A stretch of 64,000 nucleotides of DNA from Psilocybe azurescens (Eukaryota > Basidiomycota > Agaricomycetes > Agaricales > Agrocybaceae), in NCBI GenBank assembly GCA_023853785.1, contig JAJIRX010000779.1, positions 496,001 through 560,000 on the forward strand, given 5' to 3'. Of the stretch, positions 1 through 13,141 are shown piece by piece. A program made the translations under genes and the position numbers. The notes beneath the pieces were generated by a model, which ran no database searches, had not been told where the DNA came from, and worked only from the letters and a program-made list of their open reading frames with translations. The stretch's first letter is position 1, and each line of letters starts with the position of its first letter.

Positions 1-161
1 TCGACTTCACGTATTTTAGCTCAAGAATTCCAATACTATTGCAATACTATTATATTTAAGTAGCTACGAACTGATATTCTTCTATGTAAAATGAAGACAA
101 AACAATGCAACAATGTGTGAAGGGTATCGACAGAAATATCGTCCGAACTTAGGCTGCCGAT

Positions 162-2191
162 TTAGAAGTTGGCATATTTTGATTTAGCTCTGATCTTGGC
201 ACCATTCTTCCACAGGTACCACAGGCCAGGCCAAAACGCGATTGTAATACCAGCAAGAAGGGAGCAACCGCCACCAATACCGAGAGACGTGTATAGTGAT
301 CTACCAAAGAGGCTATAAGAGGAAGAGTTTAGTCATACAGAAAGCAGCGGATTTGTTGAAAAATGAGACTTACGGGAATGCTCCACCAAGGAGAGCCCTG
401 GCCAGACCGTTGCCAGCCAAGATCGATGCCGCATATCTCGGATAAGACATGGGAAGATACACCACGGCACCTTGGAAGACGAGGAACAGACTGAGGATAT
501 GTCAGCGTCATGTTATGAGTCTATGAGAGAGTAAAAATGACATACCCAGGAAGGAACAAAGCAGCGCCAATGGTAGGTGCTATCCAGGGAATGCTCTCGC
601 GGGCAGTCCATCCAAAGATGAAGAGAGCGATAGGGCCGAAAGGAGCCGCGAAGAGAGCAATTGTGAGTCGCGATTCAGGAATAATAGCACCAGTGCGGAG
701 GAATGTGGCTTCAATAACGTATTTGTTGTATACGAGGTAGCAAATGCCGGTAAGGATGGCGGTGAGCAACAATCCCAAGAATGGCAAGGCAGATGCACCG
801 AGACTGAAGTGATAGATGTCGATGTAGACGAGAGGGAAGGCCTCAAACCACACTGCGAATGTGTATTAGAATGGTGCAGCACATGAAAATATGGACATTG
901 TAAATGCTTACAATAAAAGATGGCATAGCCAAGCGCAATATAAAGATTGAGATAAAGAATGACAGGCTCTGTCATGAGTTGGAACGGCCTTAGAAGTGAT
1001 TCAAAGATAATCGATGAGGCAGACAAGTGCGCTTGTTTGGCTTCGCTCTCGCTGGTAAGATGCTCCATCTGTGTCCTTTACGGATACGTTTGGCACGTTG
1101 GAGGAGGATAGTTTCCGCATTGGTCTCAGGGAACCAAAAGATCAATAGGAGGAGGGTGAAGCCAGTGAGCCACAAAAGTTCATAAATGGGCCATTTCCAC
1201 CCATTTGCTGCAGCTGCGTAGCCACCCATGATGGGACCGAGGAGAGCTAATGGTATGGGCGCTTAAGTAATTTGAATTGAAGATGTAATACGAAGAAGAC
1301 TCACGTCCACAAAGAGCGGTAACACTCCATAAAACCATGGCGTTGGGGAGCTTGATAAAGTGGAACCTGCACGAGAACAATGAGCCTCGGAAGACGTAAA
1401 AAAGAAATGAGTGGCACGTACATGTCCTGGATAGTTGCACCACCACTTGCAAGAGCTGGTGAGCCAAAGAAGCCTGAAAAGAAACGCATGGCAAGAAGAG
1501 TGTGGATGTTGTTGGCATATAAAGTAGGTACTTGTAGAGCCACAAATATTATGAGAGTGATAATATAAATCGGCCTTCTGCCAATGGAGGGAATTTCGGA
1601 GAGAGGGCTGAAGAACATAGGGCCAATACCGTAGGCAATAACATATAGGGATAGTCCGGCTGTTGCCGCTGTCTGTGAGACGTTGAATGTTTCCATGACA
1701 TCGGGGATGGATGCAGTGCTGCGTACTCATTAGCTTTAAACTCTGGAGGGGTACAAGATATAACTCACTAGATAGCGGATCCGGTGTACACGCTAGTTGT
1801 CAGAAGACAAGTCATAGCGACAACGAAGCAACGCTTTGTCAATGACCAGTTCCTGTAAGAAAAATTAGAAATTGTTTAAGATATACAAGTTATTCGAAAC
1901 TTACATTGGATTCTCTTGGTCATTGTCGTCGTACCAGCCCACTACAGGTTTATCCTGGACAGGCTTCTCCGTGACTTCTGCTGGACCCTTCTCAAGCTCT
2001 GTAGAGCTTTTCGTTGATGGAGCACGTGGTTTATCTATGTGAGTGTCGTCCGATGAACGCCCCGCAGGCGGGTTTCGTAAGTTCTCTGGAAGCACCCATT
2101 CTGGACGTTGGTCGGGATGGGGGAATAGGCGTCCGTTGGATAGGGTATTGAGAAGACTCCCAACCGTTGAGTCTCTGAAGATGTCGGACAT
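162..2191 (-). CDS. MFS drug/polyamine transporter (DHA1 family), multi-exon
   Basis: Plasma-membrane proton antiporter of the major facilitator superfamily; family members export drugs or polyamines. The start is chosen at MSDIFRDSTVG; a hydrophilic N-terminus leads to the family signature VVGWYDDNDQENPMNW, with a GT-AG intron inside the last Met codon. TM segments follow, then motif A as LSEIPSIGRRPIY, then RFFSGFFGSPALASGG (TM4-5 region). The C-terminal half continues through FWFPETNAETIL, a central loop, and TM7-12, ending GAKIRAKSKYANF with TAA at 162-164. At least seven short introns can be placed by frame changes with GT-AG borders. I saw no frameshift. Substrate cannot be told. Family assignment is firm; exact exon edges are approximate. 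Confidence 0.88.
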
Positions 2192-4757
2192 GGTAGGAAA
2201 TTATTAAAAGGAAAGTGTCGTGAGAGTAGCCTTGAGGAACGTAGCCTCGGGGGAATACTTTGGCTTCAACCATGAGTGACGCTGCAGTATTTAAACAAAG
2301 ACCTAGTCAGCATGGGCCCGATAAAATCATTGTTAAGAACACGACTCGACGATGCGGCAAGTCAGCAACCGTCCATACAACGGTCCATTTACACTCGGCC
2401 TGTTACGAAGACAATAAGAGCAAAAGTGTAAGAGTTGGGTAAAATTTGTCTTGACCGCAGCTCTTTTACCGCTACCTGAAGCAAAAACTTGAGTAAGCCA
2501 AGACTTTGGTCCTAGCCGAGTCTCGATTTGGAAGTACCATGTGCCATGAGTACAAATTTTGACACGATTCTTCGGTGACCACTTACGAAGCGGAGCAAAA
2601 CCGATTACCATTTCCATAAATAGTATTATGCACAGGATTATGGACACGAAAGGCCTGATCGCGCTGTCCCATCCTCTTCAGGTCTCCATGACTCTCCTTC
2701 TAAGTCTGGGCCATGACTCACCACTGTAAGAGACCAGTCTCATTCGGGCAACCAGAACCCCGAGGATGTTCAAGTCGACGCTGTAGCCGGCGCACATCCA
2801 TTGGTCCAAGCTTCAAGTTCTTTCTTCTTTGACTTGTCCTCCTCACGTTCGGGGTTAAATTTATACACCGACATTAACTCCACCTTGTAAGTGGCCTGTT
2901 TGGAATGCGTTTGAACAAGAAAGATGAGACGTGGCGCAATACTTGTAAGGGCACCTATAGCAGTAAGTCATTGCCTCTTGGAAAGTGTCTGATGGAAGAA
3001 AAAGGGACAATCGGTGTTATGACGTTGTGGTAATTTGTGCGCCAATTTTACTTATGTTGATAAATCACAAGAATTTCTTGTTGATATCCTTGGCATTTTT
3101 TCCCAATTAGGAAAAAATCAGGCAAATTCATGCTCATGCTTACAGGGCTTTTGCTCGTGCTCCTCCTTCATATTCGCATATCCGCCGATGTTATAACTGA
3201 GACATGCTAAGGCTTCCTGGCCCAAGAGCGTCGCTAAGTACAATCTTCCGGAAAAGAGATTCATTCAACCAGCCATGATTATCACCTCTTTTTGCAGCGA
3301 TTTTTGTCCGTTTTATTGTCCATCATAATTGATCCGCCACTGTCCATCTCATAATCATGTTCCTAATGCTTATGAATCGAATAAGGATCGTGAGATGACC
3401 GCCACTCTGACGTTAACAGCGAGCGGGGAGCATGAGAGCGGTGTCGGACTGTTGAGAAGCCGAAATGCAGTATACACACAACTCACCATAAATGATTTAT
3501 TTATCAGCCCGAAGAAAACGACGCGTCCAGACTCAGTCTACCTCAGGAACAGGGCGCCTATAATTTGCCTATAATACTAATAAGCGACGCCAGTCAAACG
3601 CTAATATGGCCGACGACCGACGACCATATAACAGCGGTCTTATATTAAAAAAGGACGATATAACAACCTACAGCAGCCCAAAGAAGCGTCTGAAGACCAA
3701 TAGCGAAAGATCCGACATACGCAGTAGGAGCCGTTAGCCGATGGGTTATCCAATGGCGTGCATCAATACAACGCGTCAGTCAACAAGCAAATCGTAGAGT
3801 CGCCGATGTTGGCGGAAGAAATGGAGCCTGCATATTAGCAGGCATGCAAGCCATGCATATTATATCGATCACTTACAATGCAATATGCACGTACACGATT
3901 CTTAGGGTCCAAAGGGTGGACAAAGCAATAAGCCTAAACCCGCGGAGTCAAAAGACACGAAACAAGTAGATCCATGTAACTTGAATGTAAGTATACAATT
4001 TGCACTAACACACGCTTGCGCGTTAAAGACGACTGTGCAAGATAAAAATAACAATGCAAGGGGGCCTATACAAAGAAGAAGTGGACTAAATAGATGTAAG
4101 TGCCAGGTTCCTAAAGGAACTGTGTGCTCAGTGCTCCAAAGAAACAAAAACAAAAAGTGAACAGTGAAGTGCGTGTGTGAGCGAGAGATCATGTGTCCTT
4201 ATGTTATGTAATAATGCAAAAAGGCGAGGAGATAGCGGGGGACAAGAAGAGACAACGATATGATGCAGATTGATTTAGACGACAGGCAAAAGAATGGGAG
4301 AGAGGGTTGAAACAGTCCAAATGAAACCATGAAATGGAAGGGAAGGGGCTATGAAAACACGGGTTGTGAGAGAAGCAGATAGTGGACCGGAATACGTACT
4401 CAAACTCAAGAGAGGCCGAGAAGAAAAGAAAAAACCACGAATGCAGATAGTAGAGCGTGAAGACAAGCGAGGTATCAACATACAAAAGTAAACGAATCTG
4501 GGAAAAGGAATTCAAGAAACAAAAATAGAACCGGAAAGAAAGACAAGAGAAAAACGGAAAGGAAAAAGGAGGTCTGAACACAACATATAAGAATGATGAA
4601 AAAGAGGCGAGAACGAGTCGAGAAAAGAAAAGAAAAAATCAGAGAAATGCCATCCTTCCTATATCCAAACATCGAATTGCAAGATAAGTAACTAACCCGG
4701 GATAATGCGAAGAAAAGGAAAAGAAAAAAGACAAGAAAAGGAAAGAAAAGGGGCACG
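2192..4757. other. Intergenic, no gene seen
   Basis: About 2.5 kb between the transporter start and the stop of the next minus-strand gene. The left part should hold the transporter promoter. The right part (about 4200-4757) is strongly purine-rich (AAAGAAAAG-type runs) and is probably the 3' UTR of the RNA-binding protein gene. No open frame here resembles a known protein and none has good splice structure. Confidence 0.6.
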
Positions 4758-7700
4758 CTATTGCGATGCTGATGCTGATGATGCTGATGATGGAAGAGAC
4801 GTCGACGAAGCTGAAGGTTGTTCGCCCCCGCCTTCGCCCTCGCCTCCCACTTCCACATACTCCGCGGCGGAGACTGTCCTCGCCGTAGGGGTGTGCACCA
4901 TCATGTCCTGTTTTCGACTCCACGGCACGCGCTCAGGCAGCCGCAGATTCAGCGGGGTGCTGCTCCCTCCGCCCTGGTGAAATTCGCGACATCACTCGCC
5001 AATGACCCATGCACGGGATCCGAATTCCCTCTTGACATTGTACCAGGGCCCTCGGCACTGGATGTCTCCTTCTCCTTCCTTTTATACCCCACCGAATGCG
5101 TGCGCGAGATCGTTGAGCCCTGATCAAGCATCGCGCTCACGCCCACCGTCTCATCCGAACCGGCCGTCCCCTCATCGCCGCTGTTCGATCTATGACCTTC
5201 TTTGTGATGTCCAGACTTATCAGCATCCGCGGACGCTGCATCGCCTGCAGAGGAAGCCATATCGCCAGTATTCCAAGAAGTCAACGAACTCCCGCTGCTC
5301 GCAGCAGACGCCTCCGTCCTAGTACTTGCACTCGCACTCACACTCGCCTCCCCAGGCGGACTGCTAAACTCCTCGGACTCCACCACCGCCTGGTCCTTCT
5401 TCTCCGCTGCGGCCGAGCTGCTGCTATTACCAGAGTCCTGGTCGCGCATGACCTCATTCGCCAGCCCGCTGCCGCCAACGCCAACGCCAACGCCTCCCGC
5501 AGGGAAAATACATGGGGTCGAAATAGCCTTTCGGCTCCATCCCCGACGGCGGGCCCTTCTTCGGGCTCGACATGGCGTAAAAATACGCGCCGTGCGTCAC
5601 ATGCGGGTGGCCCTGCCCGTACATGGGCACCATCGCGCCATGGCCAGGCGACCCCGCGCCGCCCGCGTGCCCGCCCACGCCAGCGCCGCCAGGCGAGTGC
5701 ACATGCACCGGCGCGCCGACCGCCGCGTTGATGAAGGGGTTCGGGTTCGGGACCTCCCCGGGCGCCCGTAGAACGTCCCGGGGGACATGACGACGCCCGG
5801 CGAGAACGCGCCCGGGATGCCTGCGAGGTTGAGCCGCAGGTGCGCGGGCGGCGAGGGCTGCGGCTGCTGCGCCGCGGCCATGTAGAGCCCGGGAGAGGGC
5901 AGCGGGATGATGAAGTGCTGGTTGGGCGTCGCGTAAGACGGGTATTGTTGCATGCTTTGCTGCTGCAGCTGTTGGTGGTGGTGGTGGTGGTGGTACTGTT
6001 GCTGTTGCTGTGGGTTGTTGATGTTCGCGCTGTCGGAGGAGGAGGATGAGGAGGATGAAGACGAGGAGGCGGCTGGGTTGGCAGCAGAACTGCCGCTTGT
6101 AGAAGAGTCTTTCGACAAGCTCAAGACGTGCGTCTGTTGATGTTGATGTTGACGCTGTGCGTGAGCTTGAGCAGGCTGATGGTGTCCGGGGTTGAACGAT
6201 TGCGGCAAGAAAGTGAAGGGCGGCATGGAGGGTGTGATAGGCGGGAGCCCGTGCGGTGTTAGAGGCACGATCTGAGGATGTTGTTGCTGCTGCTGCTGTT
6301 GGTGTTGGTATTGTTGCTGGTATACAGCGATATGTGCTGAGGGCGCGGAGGTCGAGTACATCTGGTAAGGCGATCCCATGCTCGGATGGTGCAGCGGCGA
6401 TGTCGACATCCCAACCGATGCTTGGGGTGTGTGGGGCGACAAGGGAAATATCGGGGGACGCAAAGGAGGGAGAGTGATGGGGCCTGGGTGGTGCGGATGT
6501 TGGTGTTGGTGTTGGTGCTGGAGGGATTGCTGTTGTTGGCTCTGAGCCTGTTGGCGAGCTTGCGCGGGGCTCGGAGATTGGGATACGGATGAAGCGGAGG
6601 TCGACCCCATAGAATGTTCCGACGACGAACTCGTATGGGTTGATGAAGCCGCTGTGCTTATTGGCGAGGGTTTGTGGGAAGATGCTGCTCGCTGACTCGT
6701 CTGCGATGTTTTCGAGAGGTGAGAGGAAGCTAGCGTGTTTGTCAAACTTTCGATATCCAGTGAAGGTTGTAAACTATACGCGTGAGACGGCGGCTGCATG
6801 CGCTGCTGCTGTAGAGGATGTTGTTGAAGATAATGTTGAGCCTGTGGCTGATGCAGCATCTGCGGTTGTTGACGGTGTTGTTGCTGTCGTTGCTGATGCT
6901 GATGTTGCTGCTGCAACTGAGAAAACATCTCATAAGGAGAAGTAGGGCCAGATGGAGGCACGTAATCAAGCGTAAAACCAGGAGGGAGCTTGATCTGCAT
7001 CGAATTTCCATACGACTGTCCTTGCTGGTTCGCAGTAATAGGAGATTCAGAGATATTTACAGGCTGGTTCGCCTGTGAAAACTTATCGTAGTTCACTTTT
7101 AAAATACGGTTGTTATATTCGTATCTAAGTTAAGGCAAGTTAGACGTGTAACAAATGTGCAGAGATGGAGATGGAGTCTGACCCGTTAAACATTCTGACA
7201 GCTTTTTCAGCATCGTATTCTGTGGCGAATACAACGGTCCCAAAGCCCCGAGACCTGCCATCCGGACCTAAGGCTACGTCGGCGCGTAAGATGGTCCCTG
7301 CTTGACGAAACAAATCTTTAAGATCTTGCCATTGACAATGAAAAGGAAGCTATGAAGTGAAAGAAGGGTACGAGAAAGACGGATTAGCACTGAACCTTGT
7401 TTGGCGAGCGAGCGAAGAGGCCGGCAATACAGAGCAAGGGCTTACGTTTCCAACGAACAGGTTTCGACATGAAGCAGGATCAGGGCTTTGGTACGTTGAC
7501 AAATACTCATGTTCCTCTGAGAAAGACGACGATAATCCTTGATGAGAAGATGTTGATGCCAAAGGATAGCTGGAGCTGCCAGTACTGGCGGGTGAACTTC
7601 CGGTAGTAACAGCTTGGGACTCGTACTCTGGCAACAGCCTGTCTAAACGGACTTCGAGCACCCGGGACTGCCATGAATAGCCATTGAACATGTCGACTGC

Positions 7701-8101
7701 ACGACCGGCGTCCTCTGCAGTAGCCAAAAGCACGGTACCAAAGCCCCGCGATCTGTTGTCGGGACCAAGGGATACATCGGCGCGTAGCACGGTACCAGCC
7801 TTGCGAAAGAGGTCTTTAAGATCCTGCCATCGTACCCTGTACGGTAACTAGATGCAGAAGGATGAGCTCTCGAGAGATAGATCAAGAAATATAAGGTGCG
7901 CACATTCCCGATAAATAGCTGCGTTCTGGTATCCCTCAAGGGTCTCACTTCCGCTGCCTGTCTCGCGGATGTTGCCTGCAAGATGACGGCCTCTATCGCA
8001 TCATCTGTGGGTGGCTGGATGGCTGGAGCTGGAGAAGAAGCGACGGATGTAAGGGGTGTCGACTGAGAATTGAAAGCGAAGTCACTGGGGAACCGATGCA
8101 T
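4758..8101 (-). CDS. Two-RRM RNA-binding protein, Gbp2/Hrb1-like, long Q/H/S-rich tail
   Basis: Likely binds mRNA. Start at MHRFPSDFAFNSQ (8101). RRM1 has RNP2 as LFIGN then LPYRVRWQDLKDLF and RNP1 as RSRGFGTV; RRM2 has LFVGN, LPFHCQWQDLKDLFRQ and a second RSRGFGTV, ending in NNRILKVNYDKF. Introns with clean GT-AG edges are at 7848-7903, 7350-7445 and 7125-7182. The tail of some 700 residues is rich in Gln, His, Ser and Pro. Two compensating one-base shifts are visible: near 5745-5765 (G/C run) the frame changes to read VPNPNPFINAAVGAP, and near 5508 (TTTT run) it returns to read GLANEVMRDQDSGN. A short 41-nt intron (4974-5014) would join the last exon, which reads NLRLPERVPWSRKQD and stops at 4758. 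The shifts look like sequence errors. The RRM assignment is secure; the start and the last intron are less so. Confidence 0.8.
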
Positions 8102-11100
8102 GAGGAAAAGAACACACGAGACGCGAGTCCATATATGGATAGCGAATGGGAAACAAGGGACGGAAATGCAAGCTCTACAACGAAGAGAAGCGATGGACGA
8201 TGAAGAAATTCGAAGACAGGACTCTTTGCTGGTCGTGTATGCAGCCAGAGTAGAGAATAACAAATAACACTCCTCAAATTTGCTTTAGTTGGATGCCGGG
8301 TCAATTTTTGCTCCACGCCGAGAACTCTGTCCACAAATTATATCTCGGCACCCTTGTCGCCCTTTTCCTCCTCTTCTTTATTTCTCTCTCAGTCTTCTCT
8401 CCGCTTCATAACCCCCATAACTCCCTGTCACCCGCTCTCCCTTGTTCTGAACCAACACCGTGACGTCATCACGTGTGAATTCTTTTAAACCATCACATTC
8501 ACACTTCAGGAAAATGGAATCCTGCTCGTCCTCACCACTTTTCTCCATCTCACTCTTTAAACGCTACAACACTGCGCCTGTTATGCCATTTCTCATCTTC
8601 ACCCTATTGCTATCCCATTGGACGCCACATTTCTCGAGGCACACAAAGTCTAGGCTTCCGTGCTAGATGTGCAACTTTTGTGGGACCCCGTCTTCGATTC
8701 TTCTTCCTCACTTTCATTCCATCAGCAGGATCGGCCTGGATCGGCATCCATGCATATCTAGTCCCCATCAGCCCCATCCTCAAAACAACATACTCAGCAC
8801 CTCCTGGAGCTCCAACATTGTGTGATTCTCTCACATTTACTTGACCAAACTGTCTTGTTCTTGCATTTCTCCGTTCGATCTGATGAGTCTAGGCCCTGTA
8901 CATTAACATTCGAACCCCCGGATTTATCATGGAGTTCAACCGTTGCTATTCGGTAGCCACTCGTCCCAAGCCCATTGGCCAGTCAATCTGTCTAAAAAAT
9001 TTCATTATGGTGCGGATTCGCTCTCTCTCTAAAAATATGTTTTGTCTTCTCCCTCTCAACCTGTCTCGCGTTCATTTCACTGTGCCTTGTTGCTTGTTTT
9101 TCCAAACTTACCTCGCTCAATTATAGCTCGTTATCCATTTATGTCATTTGGTCTGACAAACACAACGAATAACGCGCATCGGGCCTATCGGCAAGATGCG
9201 GCAGGATCGCCAAGGCGGCTTGACACGTTCTGTTGTTCTTGGCGCTTCTCATTCCGACGTCATAGATCATGTTTTTAATGCAAATGATCCCAATCTCATG
9301 CTCGCTCTCTCTCGCTTCTCATTGGCTGGGCTCTCCAGGAACGCTCAGCTCCAATTCAAAGCTCGACTCTGAGGCACTTTTGAGGACGTTGCGAGGCTTC
9401 ATCTTTACCTGTTGATTTCTTTTGGAGGCAGCTTACCCTGGGGCGGCTACACACGCATGTGTAGTCATTGCGAGCATTTTGGTGGAGCATCTCAAAAGTT
9501 CGACTTTTGGTGCTCTCAAATTATTGAATCTTCTTCCAAGCTCGAAGAAAAAATTGGCGCAGTTAAGATATTGCACACGATCAGTTAACCTCCAAGATTG
9601 CGGTTGCAAAATCCCTCTTCCAACCCACCCAGCGGCTCCCACGTTGCGAGCAGAGCTCTCTCAAAGCCGGCTTTTGGTTTCAAACAGTCAAATATTTATC
9701 GAATACCACAGCACCACATTGGAACAGGGCTCACAGAAGAACTGTGTTCGGTGCCCAATGTCAACGTTCAAGTCCTTTCTTGAATGTCCCCTGCGCTTTA
9801 ATTTAGCCTGTAGTCAATGGTTCTGACTCATATGTGGCCTGTGGGAAATGTTGAATGACTGTTAAATGAATCGCTCAAGCTAAAATTCTCATGGCCACAT
9901 CTTCCGTCGGCAGACCGTCTTGTCTCAGACAAAAGACCAGAGTTGCTGGTGGTTGGCATATCGCGCGCGAGCATTAGGTAGTGTAAGTACCAGTCAAGCT
10001 AGCTATATAACAAATATTAAACACTGTTTCCCTCAAGAAACACGGAATACGGGTCCCTTCGCACCTTTCCTCGAGCCGCAGCGCATTCAGGGTCGTGACT
10101 CTGTCGAAAGTCTTGCTGCATCCTAGGGTTACTTTCAAAACAGGTCCTCGGGCTGCGTAGACGCATAAACAGTCGGGCCCCCAAAGCGCAGTCGAAACAT
10201 GTTCGAGAGAGCAGGGGACCTACTTTATCTCCACGTTTAACAGAGCAGAAAAGGGAGAGGTACGAGGAAGGACATCTGCAGTCTACAGAAAGTGTTTGGG
10301 CCCTACCTTAATTTTTTTTTCTTGTACATCCAAATGTATCCTGACCGGAATTCTCGGGGGCGTATTCCTAGTACTATGAACATTGATACCCACTTCTTTT
10401 CTTCAAGCCCTGGGTCACAGCTGTTCGCTATATGTTATGCCCTGGGTACTGCATTTATCCATATCAGGCAGGACAGGGAGTAACCCGATAATATAACTTC
10501 TTTCTCTCCTTCTACAGGCAGCTAATCGACTGCGCTTGTTATGCGCATAGTTGTTAAACCACAAGCAAACATCTATCCTTAAAAAGCTCGAGGACATCGC
10601 TTAGACGAAAGCGAAATTGAAAACAACCTGGGTCCAGTGAGGTACTTTGACCTTCTGCAGGTAGAGGCTCTCGTTAAACCATAGGCAAAGACTCGCTACC
10701 TCCAGAATACCTCGACTCAAACGACTGCAACCTCTTTTAGCCGTATATTTCATTACAGAAGCTGAAGATTAAAAATTGAGAATACTTGGGTCCTGAGATA
10801 TTCGATCTTCTCACTGAACCGCAGCTAGCCTGTCGACTGCACTTCCGCATAGCGGCTAGCCGTTAAACCACAGGCAAAGATTGTCTCCAAAGTATTTCGG
10901 CGACCATGACCGTACTTGGTAGCTATACATCTAACAACCCGCGCCGAGTCTGCTCAAGATGTGTTTGAGAGAGAAAACCTGGGTCCTGAAATCGAACATA
11001 GCATTACTTGCCTCTGAGTCCCAGAAAAATTTTCATTGTACCCCTCCGAGCGTTATAGTTATCGTGAATGTTGTATCCCAAATATCAGTTGTTGCTCGAT

Positions 11101-13141
11101 CCCTGGTCTTCTGAGCACTGCACTTAGGACATCATTACTGTGCCTTTCGTTGCAGTATTTTTTCCCAAAAAGTGAGAATATGTACCCGAAAATTCCAGGT
11201 AATGGAACAGGACACTACTAGCGAGGCTTATGTTATTGATGCCAGTCGTCACTTGCAGTGCTCAGAATCCACTTGACATTGTCGTTTTTCAGCTCTTTGA
11301 AAGTTTGTTCGTACTGTGTATGGACGGGTACACTCGATCTGCACTGACTTATCCACCCAGGCCGGGGACGGATCGCCTCAGTGACGGCATTATCTTATCT
11401 AAAGGGTACAAGAAAATGCAGGTACGGACTTTAATACCATATTAATTAGTCCTCCTTTTATTCGGGCTCATAGCCTGTACGATTCGATGCTTGCGCTGTC
11501 TCGGCAAGAGCAGGCCCCCACACAAAATCTCGAGTTTCGACCATTATTTATAAGCTCCAAGTAAAATCTGTCGTAAGTCATCAAGGAGTGATAAAAAAGA
11601 CATGATAAACGTTGAACGCTATCTTTGGACCCGGTGTCCAAATGGAAGCGCGTAAGGTTTTGCACCCAGCGCATGCGCATTATGTCAGCAGTAAATGTAC
11701 CGGTGCGTTTGCGTGTCGCCGCAAGTGCTTGGAAAGCTGGCAGACGGCCATGTTCGACCATCCTGTGGGCGCTAGATCGCTGAGCACTGCGTGATGGAGC
11801 GAGTATATGCCTCCACAAGAGTCCACAACCTAGTTGCGGGTTTAGTGACCCTGAGAGTGAACCTGGGTCCTCTGAAATCATATATGCATACGCAAGCGCA
11901 AGCGCAGGCACGCTGGCAGTGCCCAGGCACACGCTCGACTCGGCGTTAAATGACGTAAGGCTACTGATGAGATTTTCCACCGAAATGATCATCGTCAACG
12001 GTCAGTCATCCAACTTGCCCACATACCACTTTCAAAAGCGGTGCCTCTTTCACCGAGGCCGCTTGACAGTTCTACAGGAGCAGTTTGTCTGATATAGAAG
12101 GCATGTTGTGAAGTCTGACACTGTCGATCTGCGTGTATTACAAACCGTTTGTCTGCAAACTGCTCTTCAATATCACGTAGAAGCATCCAAGATCAGCATC
12201 GACGTCGTCAACCGCTGGATATCAGATCTAGAACTGCTCTCGGGCTCTCGGCTATGTGAGAATCCACCATCGTCATGCTCAACTATGTGACAACTGACCG
12301 TTGGGACGTTGTGCCATGACTATGTGAGAATTTGCTGTCCTTGTGCTCTGGGAGTGCTTCTTTTGGCACATGAGAAGACTCGATTGATAAGTGGGATCAT
12401 TGGGTTTATAAGTCGGAAGATTTAGATGAGAATTTGCATGCAAAGCTTGTGCTGTGGTCATACCACAAGATGAACTGCTCTGAGTTCTCTCAGCCCTTGA
12501 GTGACTGAGCCATGTTCATGTGTACACTACAATGGCTACGTTTGGAATAGACTAAATCATGATTACTCAGGTTGGGCTTCTATTGACCATAAGAGAGAGT
12601 ATTGTGAAAAAAATTACGCTGATAACAATCTTGAGCAGGATTATGGGTGATTCTCCCCCCCTTTTAGGTTGGACACGCATATTCGAAACAACATGTATCA
12701 GCAAAAGTACTTCGAGAAGTATGAAAAACCAGAGTTTTCGGGTAAAATCGCCTTCAAGCCGTCCTGAAAATAGCACTGGATGCTTCATTCCGGAATTTTT
12801 ACTAATGAGCTGGACGAAAACTCGTCAAAACTTTCTGCCAGAGCGGCCACTCCTGACTCCGTCCTATTTGGGGAATTAGTTTTGTTAAGCGGACCGAATT
12901 GCGGTTTGAACTAACTATATTTGCCTTGAAATTTGCCTTTTTGGCGGGTACGTATTTGCATGCTCAAACTGTCTAGATACAATGCGAAAGGCTCGCTTCA
13001 TAGGAGGGAAGCATAGATTTATAAGTCCGAAGTTCTATATTTATAATTGACAACGAATCGGTGAGAAGTTACGCTTCGATAAACGAACTGTGGACATATA
13101 AAAAGCAGCACTGCTGGTCCTCATCTACATCATCGATATTC
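8102..13141. other. Gene-poor 5 kb region
   Basis: Between the divergent RNA-binding protein and P450 genes. The first few hundred bases should be the RNA-binding protein promoter; they are pyrimidine-rich on the plus strand around 8350-8460. Open frames at 9422-9826 (134 codons) and 11468-11998 (176 codons, minus) show no domain, composition or splice pattern typical of the neighbouring genes. A degenerate direct repeat lies at 10545-11000 (listed separately). Nothing else was supported. Confidence 0.5.
10545..11000. repeat. Degenerate dispersed direct repeat
   Basis: Three copies of a short box GTTAAACCAcAgGCAAAGA (near 10552, 10674, 10862) alternate with three copies of a box CCTGGGTCCtGA (near 10627, 10788, 10978). 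A further CCTGGGTCC lies near 11867. Spacing from first box to second is about 76, 116 and 116 bp. A third shared element, TCGACTGC followed by GCATAG, precedes copies one and three. The units are too diverged for a simple satellite and have no coding sense. Confidence 0.45.

Noticed and set aside
1250..1265. TGGGCGCTTAA inside the MFS transporter gene
   Set aside because: Lies in an intron/exon edge of a gene unrelated to the G family and lacks the downstream CTTCTCAT stretch. Likely chance.
4204..4858. Overlapping minus-strand frames rich in Phe, Ser and Leu
   Set aside because: Produced by the purine-rich plus strand (polypyrimidine on minus). Most likely the 3' UTR of the RRM gene.
5192..6140. 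Long plus-strand frames rich in Arg, Val or Cys
   Set aside because: Shadows of the GC-rich and CAG-rich coding sequence of the minus-strand RNA-binding protein.
9422..9826. 134-codon plus-strand open frame
   Set aside because: No recognisable family and no initiation or intron context. The antisense frame is also open, so probably chance.
11468..11998. 176-codon minus-strand open frame
   Set aside because: No domain, no splice context, mixed composition, and it overlaps the degenerate repeat zone. Length alone is not enough.
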